Assembly (NCBI GenBank): GCA_030151725.1
Contig: JASLDD010000210.1
Coordinates: 1-26,238 of the forward strand
Length of the DNA: 26,238 nt
Origin: Solirubrobacteraceae bacterium
Lineage (GTDB): Bacteria > Actinomycetota > Thermoleophilia > Solirubrobacterales > Solirubrobacteraceae
Direction: 5' to 3'
In this document: one piece after another, positions 1-8,769 of the stretch
How the letters are laid out: each line of letters opens with the position of its first letter
Position numbering within the stretch: the first letter of the stretch is position 1
Notes under the pieces: generated by a model
Database searches by the model: none
Seen by the model: the letters and a program-made list of their open reading frames with translations, nothing else
What the model was told of the DNA's origin: nothing
Position numbers and translations under genes: made by a program

Positions 1-2042
1 ACTAGCATCGCGGCGTCATGCAGCGAGAGCATGCCGGCGACGTGCATTGCCGTCAGCTCGCCGATCGAGTGGCCGATCAGCAGATCGGGCTTCACGCCCA
101 GGGAGCCAAGCAGGTGGAACAAAGCCACCTCGAGCGCAAACAGCGCCGGCTGGGCGATGTCGGTCGCATCGAGCGACTTGGTGCTCTGCTCGTCCTCTGA
201 CGCGAACAGCAGATCCCGCAGCGAGCCCCCGGCGTGGTCGTCGAGCTCCGCGCAAACAGCGTCCAGCGCATCCGCAAAGGCGGGGAACGCGCAATAGAGC
301 TCGCGCCCCATTCCAGGCCGCTGCGTGCCCTGGCCGGAGAACAAGAAGGCGACCTTGCCTGCCTTCGCTGTGCCTCGTACAACACCCGGAACCTGCTGGG
401 AGCTCTGCAACGCTTCGAGCCCGGCCATCAGCGCCTGGCGGTCATGCCCCAGCACCACCGCCCTGTGCTCGAAATGCGCCCGCGTGCTCGCGCAGGAAGC
501 CGCGAGGTCCAGCGGCACTATGTTCGGCCGCGTCTGCAGATGCGTGTGCAGTCGTTCCGCCTGCCCGATCAGGGCCTGCTCGCTCTTTCCCGACAGCACG
601 ATCGGCAACGTCGCGAGCCGGCCGGATGTCCCCACCTGGAGCGCCTCTACGGAGGTCGGGGCTGGGGGTTCGCCGATGACCACATGGGCGTTTGTGCCGC
701 TGATGCCGAAGGACGAGACGCCCGCACGTCGCGGACGATTCCTCCGCGGCCACGGCTCGTGCTCCGCCAGCAGCCGAACATCACCGCCCGACCAGTCGAC
801 ATGCGGGGTCGGTGCATCCAGGTGGAGCGTGCGCGGTAGCAGCCCGTGTTGCATTGCCAGCGCCATCTTGATCACGCCCGCGACGCCGGCAGCCGCGACG
901 GTGTGACCGATGTTCGACTTGATCGAGCCCAATCGCAGCGGCCCTTCGTGGCGCTCGCCGCCGTAGGTTGCAAGCAGCGCTCGCGCCTCGATCGGGTCAC
1001 CGAGAAGAGTCCCAGTCCCGTGTGCCTCAACCGCGTCCACGTCGGCAGCAGTGATCCTCCCGCTCGCCAGCGCCTTGCGTATGACGTCTTCCTGTGAGGA
1101 CTCTCTGGGTGCGGTTAGCCAAGCGCTCGCACCATCTTGGCTGGTCGCCGAGCCTTCGATAACGGCGTGAATCCTGTGCCCGTTGCGACGCGCGTCAGCG
1201 AGCCGCTCCAGTACGAGCAGCCCCATCCCCTCGCCCCAGCCCACACCGTCCGCGGACGCCGCGAACGACTTGCAACGCCCGTCCGGCGAGGCTGCCCGAT
1301 GGCGCGAAAAGGCAATGAACAGAGCGGGGGTGACGAGCACGGTCACACCTCCGGCAAGCGCCAGCGGACACTCACCGTCGCGGAGCGACTGACAGGCGAG
1401 ATGCAATGCCACCAACGAGGATGAGCACGCAGTGTCGACTGACACCGCTGGGCCCTCAAAGCCGAACGTGTACGCGATGCGCCCGGAGGCGACGCTCGTA
1501 GTCGTGCCACTGAGCATGTGCCCTTCGAGCTCCGGCGGAACATTCAGGAAGACGCCGTAGGCCGACGACGTGACGCCCACGAACACTCCCGTGCGGGTTC
1601 CGTGCAGCGCGGAGGGAATGATCGCCGCGTGCTCCAGCGCCTCCCACGAGCCTTCCAGCAGAAGCCGCTGCTGCGGGTCCATGGCTCGCGCCTCCCGCGG
1701 ACTGATCGAGAAGAACGGCGCGTCAAACTCGGCAGCGTCGTAGATGAAGCCCCCCTGCCGCGTATAGCAGGTGCGCGGATGGTCGGGGTCAGGGTCATAC
1801 AGCCGCTCCAGCGGCCAGTCACGATCCGTCGGGAAATCCGATATTGCGTCTTCGCCCCGAACTACCAGCTCCCATAGATCCTCGGGGCTGCGCACGCCGC
1901 CCGGGTAGCGGCACGACATCCCCACGATCGCGATCGGTTCCCGCCTGCTGCCGGCATGCTCGTCCTTCCTGCTTTGTTCTGTGAACAGTGCCAAGTCGCA
2001 CTCCGATTGCCGTAACGTGCGCGAGTTCAACCAGCCGAGCAT
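1..2042 (-). CDS. Modular type I polyketide synthase, N-terminal KS-AT part (partial, runs off left edge)
   Basis: The first 680 codons of a modular PKS are visible. A ketosynthase starts at about residue 38 (EPIAIVG) with an intact triad: Cys206 in VDTACSSSLVALH, His in EAHGTGT, and His in KSNIGHT. It ends near the SSFGISGTNAHV motif. A linker leads into an acyltransferase with the oxyanion motif FLFSGQGTQ and nucleophile Ser659 in GHSIGE. The AT substrate-specificity motif lies outside the window, so malonyl versus methylmalonyl cannot be told. The ATG at 2042 gives a 37-residue leader, without a clear heptad coiled coil, before the KS. The frame stays open upstream (TTG alternatives), but those residues look non-coding, and no good ribosome binding site is visible. 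There is no loading domain before the first KS, so this is probably an extension module. It is the last visible gene of the leftward cluster. Confidence 0.95.
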   Translation of the reverse strand, partial: MLGWLNSRTLRQSECDLALFTEQSRKDEHAGSRREPIAIVGMSCRYPGGVRSPEDLWELVVRGEDAISDFPTDRDWPLERLYDPDPDHPRTCYTRQGGFIYDAAEFDAPFFSISPREARAMDPQQRLLLEGSWEALEHAAIIPSALHGTRTGVFVGVTSSAYGVFLNVPPELEGHMLSGTTTSVASGRIAYTFGFEGPAVSVDTACSSSLVALHLACQSLRDGECPLALAGGVTVLVTPALFIAFSRHRAASPDGRCKSFAASADGVGWGEGMGLLVLERLADARRNGHRIHAVIEGSATSQDGASAWLTAPRESSQEDVIRKALASGRITAADVDAVEAHGTGTLLGDPIEARALLATYGGERHEGPLRLGSIKSNIGHTVAAAGVAGVIKMALAMQHGLLPRTLHLDAPTPHVDWSGGDVRLLAEHEPWPRRNRPRRAGVSSFGISGTNAHVVIGEPPAPTSVEALQVGTSGRLATLPIVLSGKSEQALIGQAERLHTHLQTRPNIVPLDLAASCASTRAHFEHRAVVLGHDRQALMAGLEALQSSQQVPGVVRGTAKAGKVAFLFSGQGTQRPGMGRELYCAFPAFADALDAVCAELDDHAGGSLRDLLFASEDEQSTKSLDATDIAQPALFALEVALFHLLGSLGVKPDLLIGHSIGELTAMHVAGMLSLHDAAML

Positions 2043-2169
2043 CCCTACGTCGACATGATTCAAGCGAGGGACACAAAGGTTTGGCAACTCAGACCTACGA
2101 GTCGCAGGCGAACGGCTTGGGACGAACCCCCTGCTGCCGTCGCGGAGGTCCCACCGGGCGCCGACGCGG

Positions 2170-2430
2170 CTATAGGAGAACGTGCACGCGCCCGTGCTCG
2201 TCGCGAAAGTACCTGCTGAGCTCCGCAGACTCGGGGCTCGCACCCCGCGACAGCTCAGCCCCGCGCCGCAGCTCCTCCGGGGCCGGCTCTTCGGCGTAGT
2301 CCTCCACCTTCGCCGGCCCCGTCCCCACCGGTCGCCGCAATAGCGCTTTGAACGAGCTGAGTCCCAAAATAGTCACCGCCCCTCTACCAGGCAGTACTTC
2401 CCTGGATCCGGTGATCCGCAGCGTGGCCAA
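2170..2430 (-). CDS. Small protein of unknown function within the PKS cluster (86 aa)
   Basis: A short leftward ORF lies in the 428-bp interval between the MMPL transporter stop (2471) and the PKS start (2042). Its second half has a codon pattern typical of high-GC coding DNA (G or C at most third positions) and a natural-looking charged sequence ending in YFRDEHGRVHVLL. The first third is less convincing, and a downstream GTG is an alternative start. I recognise no domain, signal peptide or membrane segment. If real it would be co-transcribed with the transporter and PKS. It could equally be a spurious ORF in an intergenic leader; the remaining 127 bp up to the PKS hold nothing I can identify. 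Confidence 0.45.
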   Translation of the reverse strand: MATLRITGSREVLPGRGAVTILGLSSFKALLRRPVGTGPAKVEDYAEEPAPEELRRGAELSRGASPESAELSRYFRDEHGRVHVLL

Positions 2431-2470
2431 TCGCCCGATCAGTCATCAGGGGCACGCCGGGAGAGCACGA

Positions 2471-4558
2471 CTATCCAGGTCCGGGGATCTGATGCTGCAC
2501 ATTCCCACTACGCCGCGGAAACCACCAGTTCCATCGTCCCGCAAGCACAACAATGGCGGGGCTCAGTATCCACCTGACGAGTGTGATGTCGAGCAGGACA
2601 CCAAGAAGCACCGCCACACCCAGCTCGCTGACGGCGGGGAGTGACGAGACGCTGAACGACGCGAATACTGCCATCACCGCCAGCCCGGCAAGGGTGATCG
2701 GGCGACCTGTGCGAATGAGCCCCTGCGCTACAGCGGAGCCGGTCGGGTGCCCCGCATTGACCAGCTCCCGCATACGGGCCAGAAGGAACACCTCGTAGTC
2801 GATCGACAGTCCTAGCACCAACGCAAACGCGACAACAGGCACAAAGAACGGGATGACAGCGTGTTCTCTCGGGGCTGGAAAGCAGATCTGCAGCAGACCG
2901 AGGGTGGCCATGACGGAGAGCGCGCTGCAGATGACCGCCTTGATCGGGACCAGAAGCGACTTCAGACCGATCGAGAGCGCAACAAGCACGATCACAATCG
3001 CGACCGTCAGCACCAACGGTATCCTCGCTCTCAGGCGGCTCGCCAGGTCCATTTCACCGGCAGATACTCCCCCGACCGCACTGTCGCTACCGTGAAGCCT
3101 CCTCCGCAGCGCCGCCACCGTGTGATGCGATTCCTGATTTTCGGGGGCCGTTTTCAGTACTACAACGTATTCCTTCCATAGACCGACGCCATTGGTGACA
3201 CGCCAGATTAGGCGCACATTTGGACTTCCTTCCAACACCGACTGAGCACTGGGATCCTCGGAGACCACCTTGACCGGACCGGTGGCACCCACTCCCAGAG
3301 CGCTCGCCATATCCGCCACCTCGCGTGTGGCGGCGCTATGGGCGGGAAGCGCTCCAGCGCCGCCATAGGAGAACCGCAGGGACACGGCCTGTGTCGCCAG
3401 CGCCAGCATCACGAGTACGCTGGCGAGGACGGCTAGCTGCGGGTGTTTGGTCACGGCTGTCGCAAGCCGGCGCCAAAAGGTCGCTCGACGGGATGCAGAG
3501 ACGGCGCGTTTGAGCGAGAGAAAATCCAGATGATTGCCGAGCAGTGAGATTATGGCCGGTAGCAGCGTGCAGGCGGCAGCGGTTGCGGTGAGACTGGCGA
3601 TGATTCCCCCCACGGCGATCGACGTGAAAAGCCCTATGCCGATGATCGCCAGTGCCGGCAACATCATCGTGATCGTCAGCCCCGACAGCATGATCGCGCG
3701 ACCCGCCGTGTTCATGGCGCGCGTGATCGCTTCGTCGATCTCGCAGCCTCGTTCACGCTCCTCGCGGAAGCGTGTGATCAAAATAAGTGAGTAGTCGATG
3801 CTCAAGCCAAGGGCGATCGCCGGCGCGATGCTGAGGATGAAGACGTTTTGCTCGAAAGCAAGACTGAGCAGATGCACGATCGCCAGCACGTATACGAGTG
3901 CAACCGAGGCCAGCAGCACCGGCAGCAGGGCTGCCACGACTGACAAGAACGCGATCAAAAGCACGCATGCCGTAGCGGGCAATGCGATCAACTCAGCGTG
4001 GTGGAGGTTCTTCTCAATTATCCTCGTGTATTGGTATGCGATAGCGGATTCGCTGAACAGCCCAAACGAGATATGACGGCTTGTCCCGCGTTCGATGGCT
4101 GCTTCAATTGCCGGAGTCCGTTGCTCAGCCTCAGCATACGGCAGCCCAACATGTACGAAATACACGGCCACTGCCTTGGGGGGGCCCTTGTGGGTTTCCT
4201 CCACCCCCGATTCCGCTTGTTCGACACTCCGTACGCCAGGTAGCAGTTCCAGCGGGAAGATTGCAGCATTGTTTTCTGCCATCTGCTGCGATCCGCTTAC
4301 GTTCGGACGATCGTTCGTGAGGACCGCCATGATCGTCGTTCCCGGTGGGCTCGGGATGTAGCGACGCGCCAGCTCTGTGGTCCGCAATGTCTGCGAGCCT
4401 GGAACGGAGTAGCCGATGTTGGCGATATCTCCAGGCGTGAGTATGGCGATTAGTCCGCATGCGAGTAGGCCGCACAGCCATGTGCAGAGCGTTGCTCGAG
4501 GGTGCGTTACGACACTGCGAATAAGTCGATACGGGATGTCATTCGCTGGGAGTGACAA
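2471..4558 (-). CDS. MMPL/RND-family membrane transporter
   Basis: This 695-residue polytopic membrane protein has the internal duplication typical of actinobacterial MMPL proteins. An N-terminal membrane anchor (about residues 21-41) is followed by an extracytoplasmic domain and a block of about five membrane segments (about 190-340). A second anchor, second extracytoplasmic domain and second block (about 510-680) follow. Each block carries the diagnostic motif GLSIDY, at residues 251-256 and 583-588, whose aspartates are the presumed proton-relay positions. The start is a TTG; an in-frame stop lies about ten codons upstream and no ATG or GTG is available. MMPL proteins export lipids or lipidated and polyketide metabolites by proton motive force. 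Next to a PKS and an ABC exporter, a role in product export or self-resistance is likely. The gene lies 171 bp downstream of the ABC permease. Confidence 0.93.
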   Translation of the reverse strand: MSLPANDIPYRLIRSVVTHPRATLCTWLCGLLACGLIAILTPGDIANIGYSVPGSQTLRTTELARRYIPSPPGTTIMAVLTNDRPNVSGSQQMAENNAAIFPLELLPGVRSVEQAESGVEETHKGPPKAVAVYFVHVGLPYAEAEQRTPAIEAAIERGTSRHISFGLFSESAIAYQYTRIIEKNLHHAELIALPATACVLLIAFLSVVAALLPVLLASVALVYVLAIVHLLSLAFEQNVFILSIAPAIALGLSIDYSLILITRFREERERGCEIDEAITRAMNTAGRAIMLSGLTITMMLPALAIIGIGLFTSIAVGGIIASLTATAAACTLLPAIISLLGNHLDFLSLKRAVSASRRATFWRRLATAVTKHPQLAVLASVLVMLALATQAVSLRFSYGGAGALPAHSAATREVADMASALGVGATGPVKVVSEDPSAQSVLEGSPNVRLIWRVTNGVGLWKEYVVVLKTAPENQESHHTVAALRRRLHGSDSAVGGVSAGEMDLASRLRARIPLVLTVAIVIVLVALSIGLKSLLVPIKAVICSALSVMATLGLLQICFPAPREHAVIPFFVPVVAFALVLGLSIDYEVFLLARMRELVNAGHPTGSAVAQGLIRTGRPITLAGLAVMAVFASFSVSSLPAVSELGVAVLLGVLLDITLVRWILSPAIVVLAGRWNWWFPRRSGNVQHQIPGPG

Positions 4559-4729
4559 CTGCGGTGGACCTCGAATGGTCGCTTGCGATCATGGGTGCGG
4601 TCATTGACATGGCCGCGATTGCGCGTGGAGGGCGTGGGACACGCGCGAGTCTGAATCCAGCAGGCGTCGAAGTCAAAGCCGTCGAATCTCCACAAGGGCC
4701 GTCCGGTCAGGTGTTCTCGGCCAGCTCGC

Positions 4730-5494
4730 TCACGCCCACGCAATCTTCGTGTCGTCCAAGCGAAAGCGCAGCGCCGCGAACACGAGGCATACAGTCGTGA
4801 ACGCCAGCAGAACCGCGACGCTCCACAGTGGGTTCCCGTATCCCAGGATCGCCTCGCGGTAGCCGCTCATTGTCCAGTAGCTGGGCACGGCGGGCGACAG
4901 AGCTCGCGCCCACGATGGAAGAAAGGCGTGTGGCACGATCGCCCCGCCGAGGCCGGCTATAACCAGGGCGCCCACATTGGTGATGGCATTTGCCTGCATG
5001 TAGGTCTTGCACGCCGCAATCACCGCCAAGCCCATGGCGATGAGATACAGGCTGTACGCCGTGCCGAGGGCAACGAGCGATCCCCACGAACCATGCACAG
5101 TAAGACCGAGGCAGAGCACGCCGAGGCCGAACAGAAGGGCGAACTGGCCCACCGCCTGGAGCAGCGGCACAGCGATCTTGCCAAGCACGATTTCATAGTT
5201 GCTGGCGGGACTGGCGCGCAGCCGGTCCCATGTGCGCCAAGCGTGCTCGCGGAAGAAGCCCATGCTGGAGTTGCCGACGAGGAAGAACGCGAACGCCACG
5301 TCCATCGCTGGGACCGCCTGCTCGGCACCACCGGTGTGCCTGATGTGTTCGACCCCGAAGCCGAGATGAAACGCGGGCTTGACGAACGGAACCAGCAGCA
5401 GCGGCAGTACCATCGGCACGATCACCGGAAATGGATCCCGGCGCAGGATTCGCCAGTCCTGGCGTGCGATCGCAATGCTGCACCTAGGTATCAA
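4730..5494 (-). CDS. ABC-2 type transporter permease
   Basis: This 254-residue protein has about six hydrophobic segments (roughly residues 27-41, 64-77, 105-130, 140-162, 171-190 and 222-244). It has the layout of the DrrB/ABC-2 permease family, including a WDRLRASPAS-like cytoplasmic segment near residue 87 that in this family contacts the ATPase. The start is TTG at 5494, which overlaps the stop of the upstream ATPase gene by 11 bp. The two are therefore translationally coupled and should form one exporter. In antibiotic clusters such pairs export the product and give self-resistance. The substrate cannot be read from the sequence. The 171 bp between this gene and the MMPL gene contain no supported gene. 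Confidence 0.9.
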   Translation of the reverse strand: MIPRCSIAIARQDWRILRRDPFPVIVPMVLPLLLVPFVKPAFHLGFGVEHIRHTGGAEQAVPAMDVAFAFFLVGNSSMGFFREHAWRTWDRLRASPASNYEIVLGKIAVPLLQAVGQFALLFGLGVLCLGLTVHGSWGSLVALGTAYSLYLIAMGLAVIAACKTYMQANAITNVGALVIAGLGGAIVPHAFLPSWARALSPAVPSYWTMSGYREAILGYGNPLWSVAVLLAFTTVCLVFAALRFRLDDTKIAWA

Positions 5495-6515
5495 CGGTCA
5501 CCTCAAGCGGCTCGCCTTTGAACGACGCCTGCCCGGTAAGCGCGAGGAACACGCTCTCCAGGTTCGGCTGGATCAGCCTCACGTCGCGCAGCTGCGTGAT
5601 CGAGTCGCCGAGCGCGGCGAACAGCGACGCCACACTGTTCGCAGAGTCGCGATCCGTGGCAAGCCTCAATATGGCCCCAGATCGCTGGACGCCGGGTACA
5701 TCGATGAGCTGTGGTGCCGGCCCGTCGAATCGAAGCTCGATCGCCGACTGGCCGTAAGAGCCGATCAGCGTCTGTACGGTGTCACGCGCCACAATCCGCC
5801 CCTGATGGAGCACCGCGACCGACGCGCCAAGCTGTTCGGCCTCCACCAGGTAGTGAGTTGAATAGCAAACCGCGCAGCCGTCCATGGCCAAGTCACGCAC
5901 CAGCTCGAGCATGCGTGCGCGTGTCGCCACGTCGACACCCGTCGTTGGCTCGTCGAGCAGCAGGAGCGGCGGTCGGCCCAAGATGATCACTGCCGTGTGC
6001 AGTCGACGTACCTCCCCCACCGACAGCACCCTTGTCTCCCTGTCGAGCACGGCTGACAGCCCGAATGCCTCCGCCACGCTCTCCAGTCGCTCATCGAGCA
6101 TCTTGCGCCTCAACCCAACGAGCTCCCCGAAGAAGCGGAGGTTGTCACGCACCGAAAGCCTCGGATAGACGCCGGTCTCCTGCATCGCCACCCCAAGGCT
6201 GCGCCGCCCCCGCTCGGGGTTTGTGAGCATGTCCACACCATCCACCCATACCTCGCCGGCGTCGGGCCGGCACAGCGCGGCGGCGATTGATATCAAGGTG
6301 CTCTTGCCGGCAGCGTTCGGACCTAGGAGCGCGACGACCTCGCCAGGCTCGATTTCAAGGTCGACACCGCACAGAGCGCTGACGTCGCGGTAGCTCTTGT
6401 GCACGCCCCTCATCGCCAGCACGGAACGGTGTGGCACGCACTCGGTGCGGGCCAGGGCGCGATCGCACCGTATGCGCGCGCTCTCCCGCTTGGCCGTCTT
6501 CGTGGACAGGAACAC
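5484..6515 (-). CDS. ABC transporter ATP-binding protein (DrrA-like exporter ATPase)
   Basis: This 343-residue nucleotide-binding subunit is the partner of the permease it overlaps. Walker A is GPNAAGKST (residues 65-73), the Q-loop is near MQETG (111-115), Walker B is LLLLDEP (184-190), and the H-loop is STHY with His221. Two consensus positions differ: Walker A has Ala for the usual Gly in GPNGAGKST, and the signature is LSVGE (164-168) instead of LSGGQ. A C-terminal extension of about 90 residues with an ELRF strand is typical of ABC-2 exporter ATPases. The start is GTG at 6515, only 6 bp after the P450 stop. A later start at Met35 (MRGVHKSYR) would still keep the whole domain. It probably powers export of the cluster product. 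Confidence 0.92.
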   Translation of the reverse strand: MFLSTKTAKRESARIRCDRALARTECVPHRSVLAMRGVHKSYRDVSALCGVDLEIEPGEVVALLGPNAAGKSTLISIAAALCRPDAGEVWVDGVDMLTNPERGRRSLGVAMQETGVYPRLSVRDNLRFFGELVGLRRKMLDERLESVAEAFGLSAVLDRETRVLSVGEVRRLHTAVIILGRPPLLLLDEPTTGVDVATRARMLELVRDLAMDGCAVCYSTHYLVEAEQLGASVAVLHQGRIVARDTVQTLIGSYGQSAIELRFDGPAPQLIDVPGVQRSGAILRLATDRDSANSVASLFAALGDSITQLRDVRLIQPNLESVFLALTGQASFKGEPLEVTVDT

Positions 6516-6521
6516 GGTTCG

Positions 6522-7829
6522 TCAGCTCAAACCGGGCCGGCGACTGGGTCGGGCGTCCTCAGCAAGCTCGATCTCATGACCGCTCGAACCGTCCGGCACC
6601 GACAGACACACCAGCGCACCATCCGCCGGCACGTAAGTGATCCCGCTCCGGCGCCAGCGCTCGTCGCGCTCATGCCCGGGCACCGGTTCCAGCGCGAAGC
6701 GCCCCAGCAGTCGTGCAAGCACGGTCCTAATCTCGAGCAGCGCCAGACGGCTGCCCAGACAACGCCGCGTACCACCGCCGAACGCGACGAACGAATGAGC
6801 ACGTGACGGTTGCTCACCGAGGAAGCGGTCCGGTAGGAAGCGGTCGGGATCCACAAAGACATCGGGGTCGTGGTGCACGAGGTATATGGAGACAGCCACG
6901 ACCACGCTCTCGGGCAGAAGCCATGAGCCGAGAGGAAATGGCCTCGTCAGATGCCGCACCGACCACTGCAGAACCGGTCGCGTACGCAGCAACTCGGAGA
7001 GAAACGCGCCGATGTATTCCTCGTCGCTCTCATCAGCGAACGCGGCGCGAAGGCGTCTCTGCAGCGCCGCGTCTCGGCACAGACGCTCGGCGGCCCACGC
7101 GAGCGTGCCAGCCGTGGTCTCCTGCCCCGCTACCAGCAGTGCAAGCAGGTTGTCAACGACAGCGTCGTCGACTGCCGGCCGGCTGGAGCGGCCACCCTCG
7201 TTCAGCAGTGCCGCCAGCACACACGCCTGCATGTCACCCGCGCGACGCGTGTGCACGACGAGTTGGCCCAACCGCAAACGCGCCTGCTGCCTTGAGGCGC
7301 CACGCCTGATCTCCAACAGATCCGCCTTCAGCGCTGGCCAGATGCCCAACTCGTCCTCGCCGAGGACCACGCGCAGCATCACATCCGTTGCGAGGTCACG
7401 AAACCGGGGATGCAGGACGATCGGCCCTCCCAGCGGCCATGAGTCGAGCTCGTCCTTGACGAGCGTCTCGATCGCTCCCCGACACGACCGCAGATTTGCA
7501 TCGCGAAAGGACGGTCCTAGAAGGCTACGACGAGCGAGGTGCTCCTGCTCGTCTAGGAAGAGCACCGCGTTCGGCCCCGACGCCCCTTCAAGGATGCGAT
7601 TGGCGGCGCCGGCGTGGAGCGTCGCCGGATCTCCCGTGAAGATGGCGCCTATGAGCGCCGGATCGCTGACGACCACGAATGGCGGCAAGTGGAGCGGGTA
7701 AAGGGTGAAGATGCCCCCGTAGCGCTCGCGCAACTCACGCAGGTAGCTGCCGGCGTCGCGCAGCAACCTGAGCGTCTGCAGTGATGCGGAATCGCGCGGA
7801 CCTTCGGGCAGCGCGGGCACACTCATCAC
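6522..7829 (-). CDS. Cytochrome P450
   Basis: This soluble bacterial P450 of about 435 residues has every hallmark. The I-helix oxygen-activation motif is AGQETTA (234-240). The K-helix ExxR is E279-LL-R282. The haem-ligand loop is FGGGTRRCLG (350-359) with Cys357. There is no membrane anchor, so it will need separate ferredoxin partners, which are not in the window. GTG at 7829 is possible, but ATG at 7826 shares its first base with the last base of the ACP stop (TGATG), so the ATG is the likely start and is coupled to the ACP. Cluster P450s hydroxylate or epoxidise the scaffold or a carrier-bound precursor. The tight ACP coupling makes a carrier-tethered substrate attractive, but that is inference. 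Confidence 0.95.
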   Translation of the reverse strand: MMSVPALPEGPRDSASLQTLRLLRDAGSYLRELRERYGGIFTLYPLHLPPFVVVSDPALIGAIFTGDPATLHAGAANRILEGASGPNAVLFLDEQEHLARRSLLGPSFRDANLRSCRGAIETLVKDELDSWPLGGPIVLHPRFRDLATDVMLRVVLGEDELGIWPALKADLLEIRRGASRQQARLRLGQLVVHTRRAGDMQACVLAALLNEGGRSSRPAVDDAVVDNLLALLVAGQETTAGTLAWAAERLCRDAALQRRLRAAFADESDEEYIGAFLSELLRTRPVLQWSVRHLTRPFPLGSWLLPESVVVAVSIYLVHHDPDVFVDPDRFLPDRFLGEQPSRAHSFVAFGGGTRRCLGSRLALLEIRTVLARLLGRFALEPVPGHERDERWRRSGITYVPADGALVCLSVPDGSSGHEIELAEDARPSRRPGLS

Positions 7830-8158
7830 CTGGCCCAGTCACTTTCAAACACCGCAAGCTCGGGGGCGTCGACGATCTGTTCCAGCAGACGACTCAGCTT
7901 CGCAATCGAGTCGTATTGAGTGACATCGTGCGCCGTCACGATGTCACTGTTGAAGTCAACTTCGAGCGCCACGATCATCTCGACGATGTCCAGAGAGTCA
8001 AGCACGTTGGCGCCTATGTAAAAGCCCGTGGGGGCAAAGAAGGACGCATCGCAATCTATTGCCGCCGGGTCTACGGACCGATCGTGCAGATGAGCGACGC
8101 GTCGCGCCACCGCCTGCTCAAGTGAACTGGTCGACGACACGGCCAGCTCATCAGTCAT
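7826..8158 (-). CDS. Free-standing acyl/peptidyl carrier protein
   Basis: A 110-residue protein is read from ATG 8158. The helix-II motif DSLDIVEMIVALE contains the presumed phosphopantetheine attachment serine, Ser55, followed by the usual conserved Leu and acidic residues. The segment before it (FFAPTGFYIGANVL) is longer than in fatty-acid ACPs and resembles discrete carrier proteins of secondary metabolism. An upstream in-frame ATG/GTG extension exists, but it would overlap the regulator gene by about 100 bp. ATG 8158 overlaps the regulator stop by only 8 bp and is preferred. The stop overlaps the P450 ATG by one base. It may carry a starter or an amino-acyl unit for the PKS or for P450 oxidation. 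No loading enzyme is visible in the window. Confidence 0.85.
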   Translation of the reverse strand: MTDELAVSSTSSLEQAVARRVAHLHDRSVDPAAIDCDASFFAPTGFYIGANVLDSLDIVEMIVALEVDFNSDIVTAHDVTQYDSIAKLSRLLEQIVDAPELAVFESDWAR

Positions 8159-8762
8159 TTGCCAGATCCGCCACCGGCTGAGGGACCACGCCGGTTCTCC
8201 CTTGCGAGGCTCGGTAGCCGCACTGGGGACAGATGAAGCTCGATACATCCTCATCTGTGGACTGAGCGTCGGCGCGCTCCTGCGCGCCGCGCCGCCGTTC
8301 GACGGCGCGCAGCTCTACACGCAGGTCTGCAACCGACATTCTCTCGGCAGCCGCCATGTCGAGCCATCTGTCCTGCTCGTCCGGATCGCACGCCGCCACG
8401 ACAGCGTGGTGACTCCAACTCAGATTGTCACGACGTCGTGATATTTCAAAGCAGGCCGCCAACGATGCCATATTGGTCAGGCTGCGTACGTCGTAGCCCG
8501 TGATCCTGGACGCCTCCACATATTTTTCTCCCCATTTCGCAGTGCCGTAGCGCAGCCAGTCGCCAAGCCACCATTGGTTGCTGCGGCTGATCCCCCCGAG
8601 TCGCCGACCGACGGCGACCCACTGTGGATGATCCAGATGGTCGCCCGGCGGGACCCATCCAACCAGGGTTATGCCCGTGCTCACCCCGCGATGTGCGCCA
8701 ACGCCGCTCCGCCGAGGATCAGCGGGTCTCTTTGCGTTGCTTTGGGTCCGTGTGAGTGACAT
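8151..8762 (-). CDS. LmbU-like pathway-specific transcriptional regulator
   Basis: The core (WWLGDWLRYG, then TGYDVRSLTNMASLA, then SRRRDNLSWSHHAVVAA and DEQDRWLDMA) matches my memory of the LmbU family. That family contains activators of lincomycin and other actinobacterial antibiotic clusters, with a DNA-binding helical domain of this pattern. The N-terminal strand region STGITLVGW precedes it. The C-terminus carries an extra tail with one CPQCGY zinc-knuckle-like motif. The start is uncertain: GTG 8789 (212 aa), ATG 8762 (203 aa, chosen), or GTG 8684 just before the core. It is the first gene of the cluster and its stop overlaps the ACP start, so it is probably autoregulated together with the structural genes. 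The family assignment is from pattern memory. Confidence 0.75.
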   Translation of the reverse strand: MSLTRTQSNAKRPADPRRSGVGAHRGVSTGITLVGWVPPGDHLDHPQWVAVGRRLGGISRSNQWWLGDWLRYGTAKWGEKYVEASRITGYDVRSLTNMASLAACFEISRRRDNLSWSHHAVVAACDPDEQDRWLDMAAAERMSVADLRVELRAVERRRGAQERADAQSTDEDVSSFICPQCGYRASQGRTGVVPQPVADLAND

Positions 8763-8769
8763 TGGCCAA

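Noticed and set aside
4507..4743. 78-codon minus-strand ORF between permease and MMPL genes
   Set aside because: Overlaps both neighbours in another frame and reads as basic, Cys/His-scattered sequence without any pattern.
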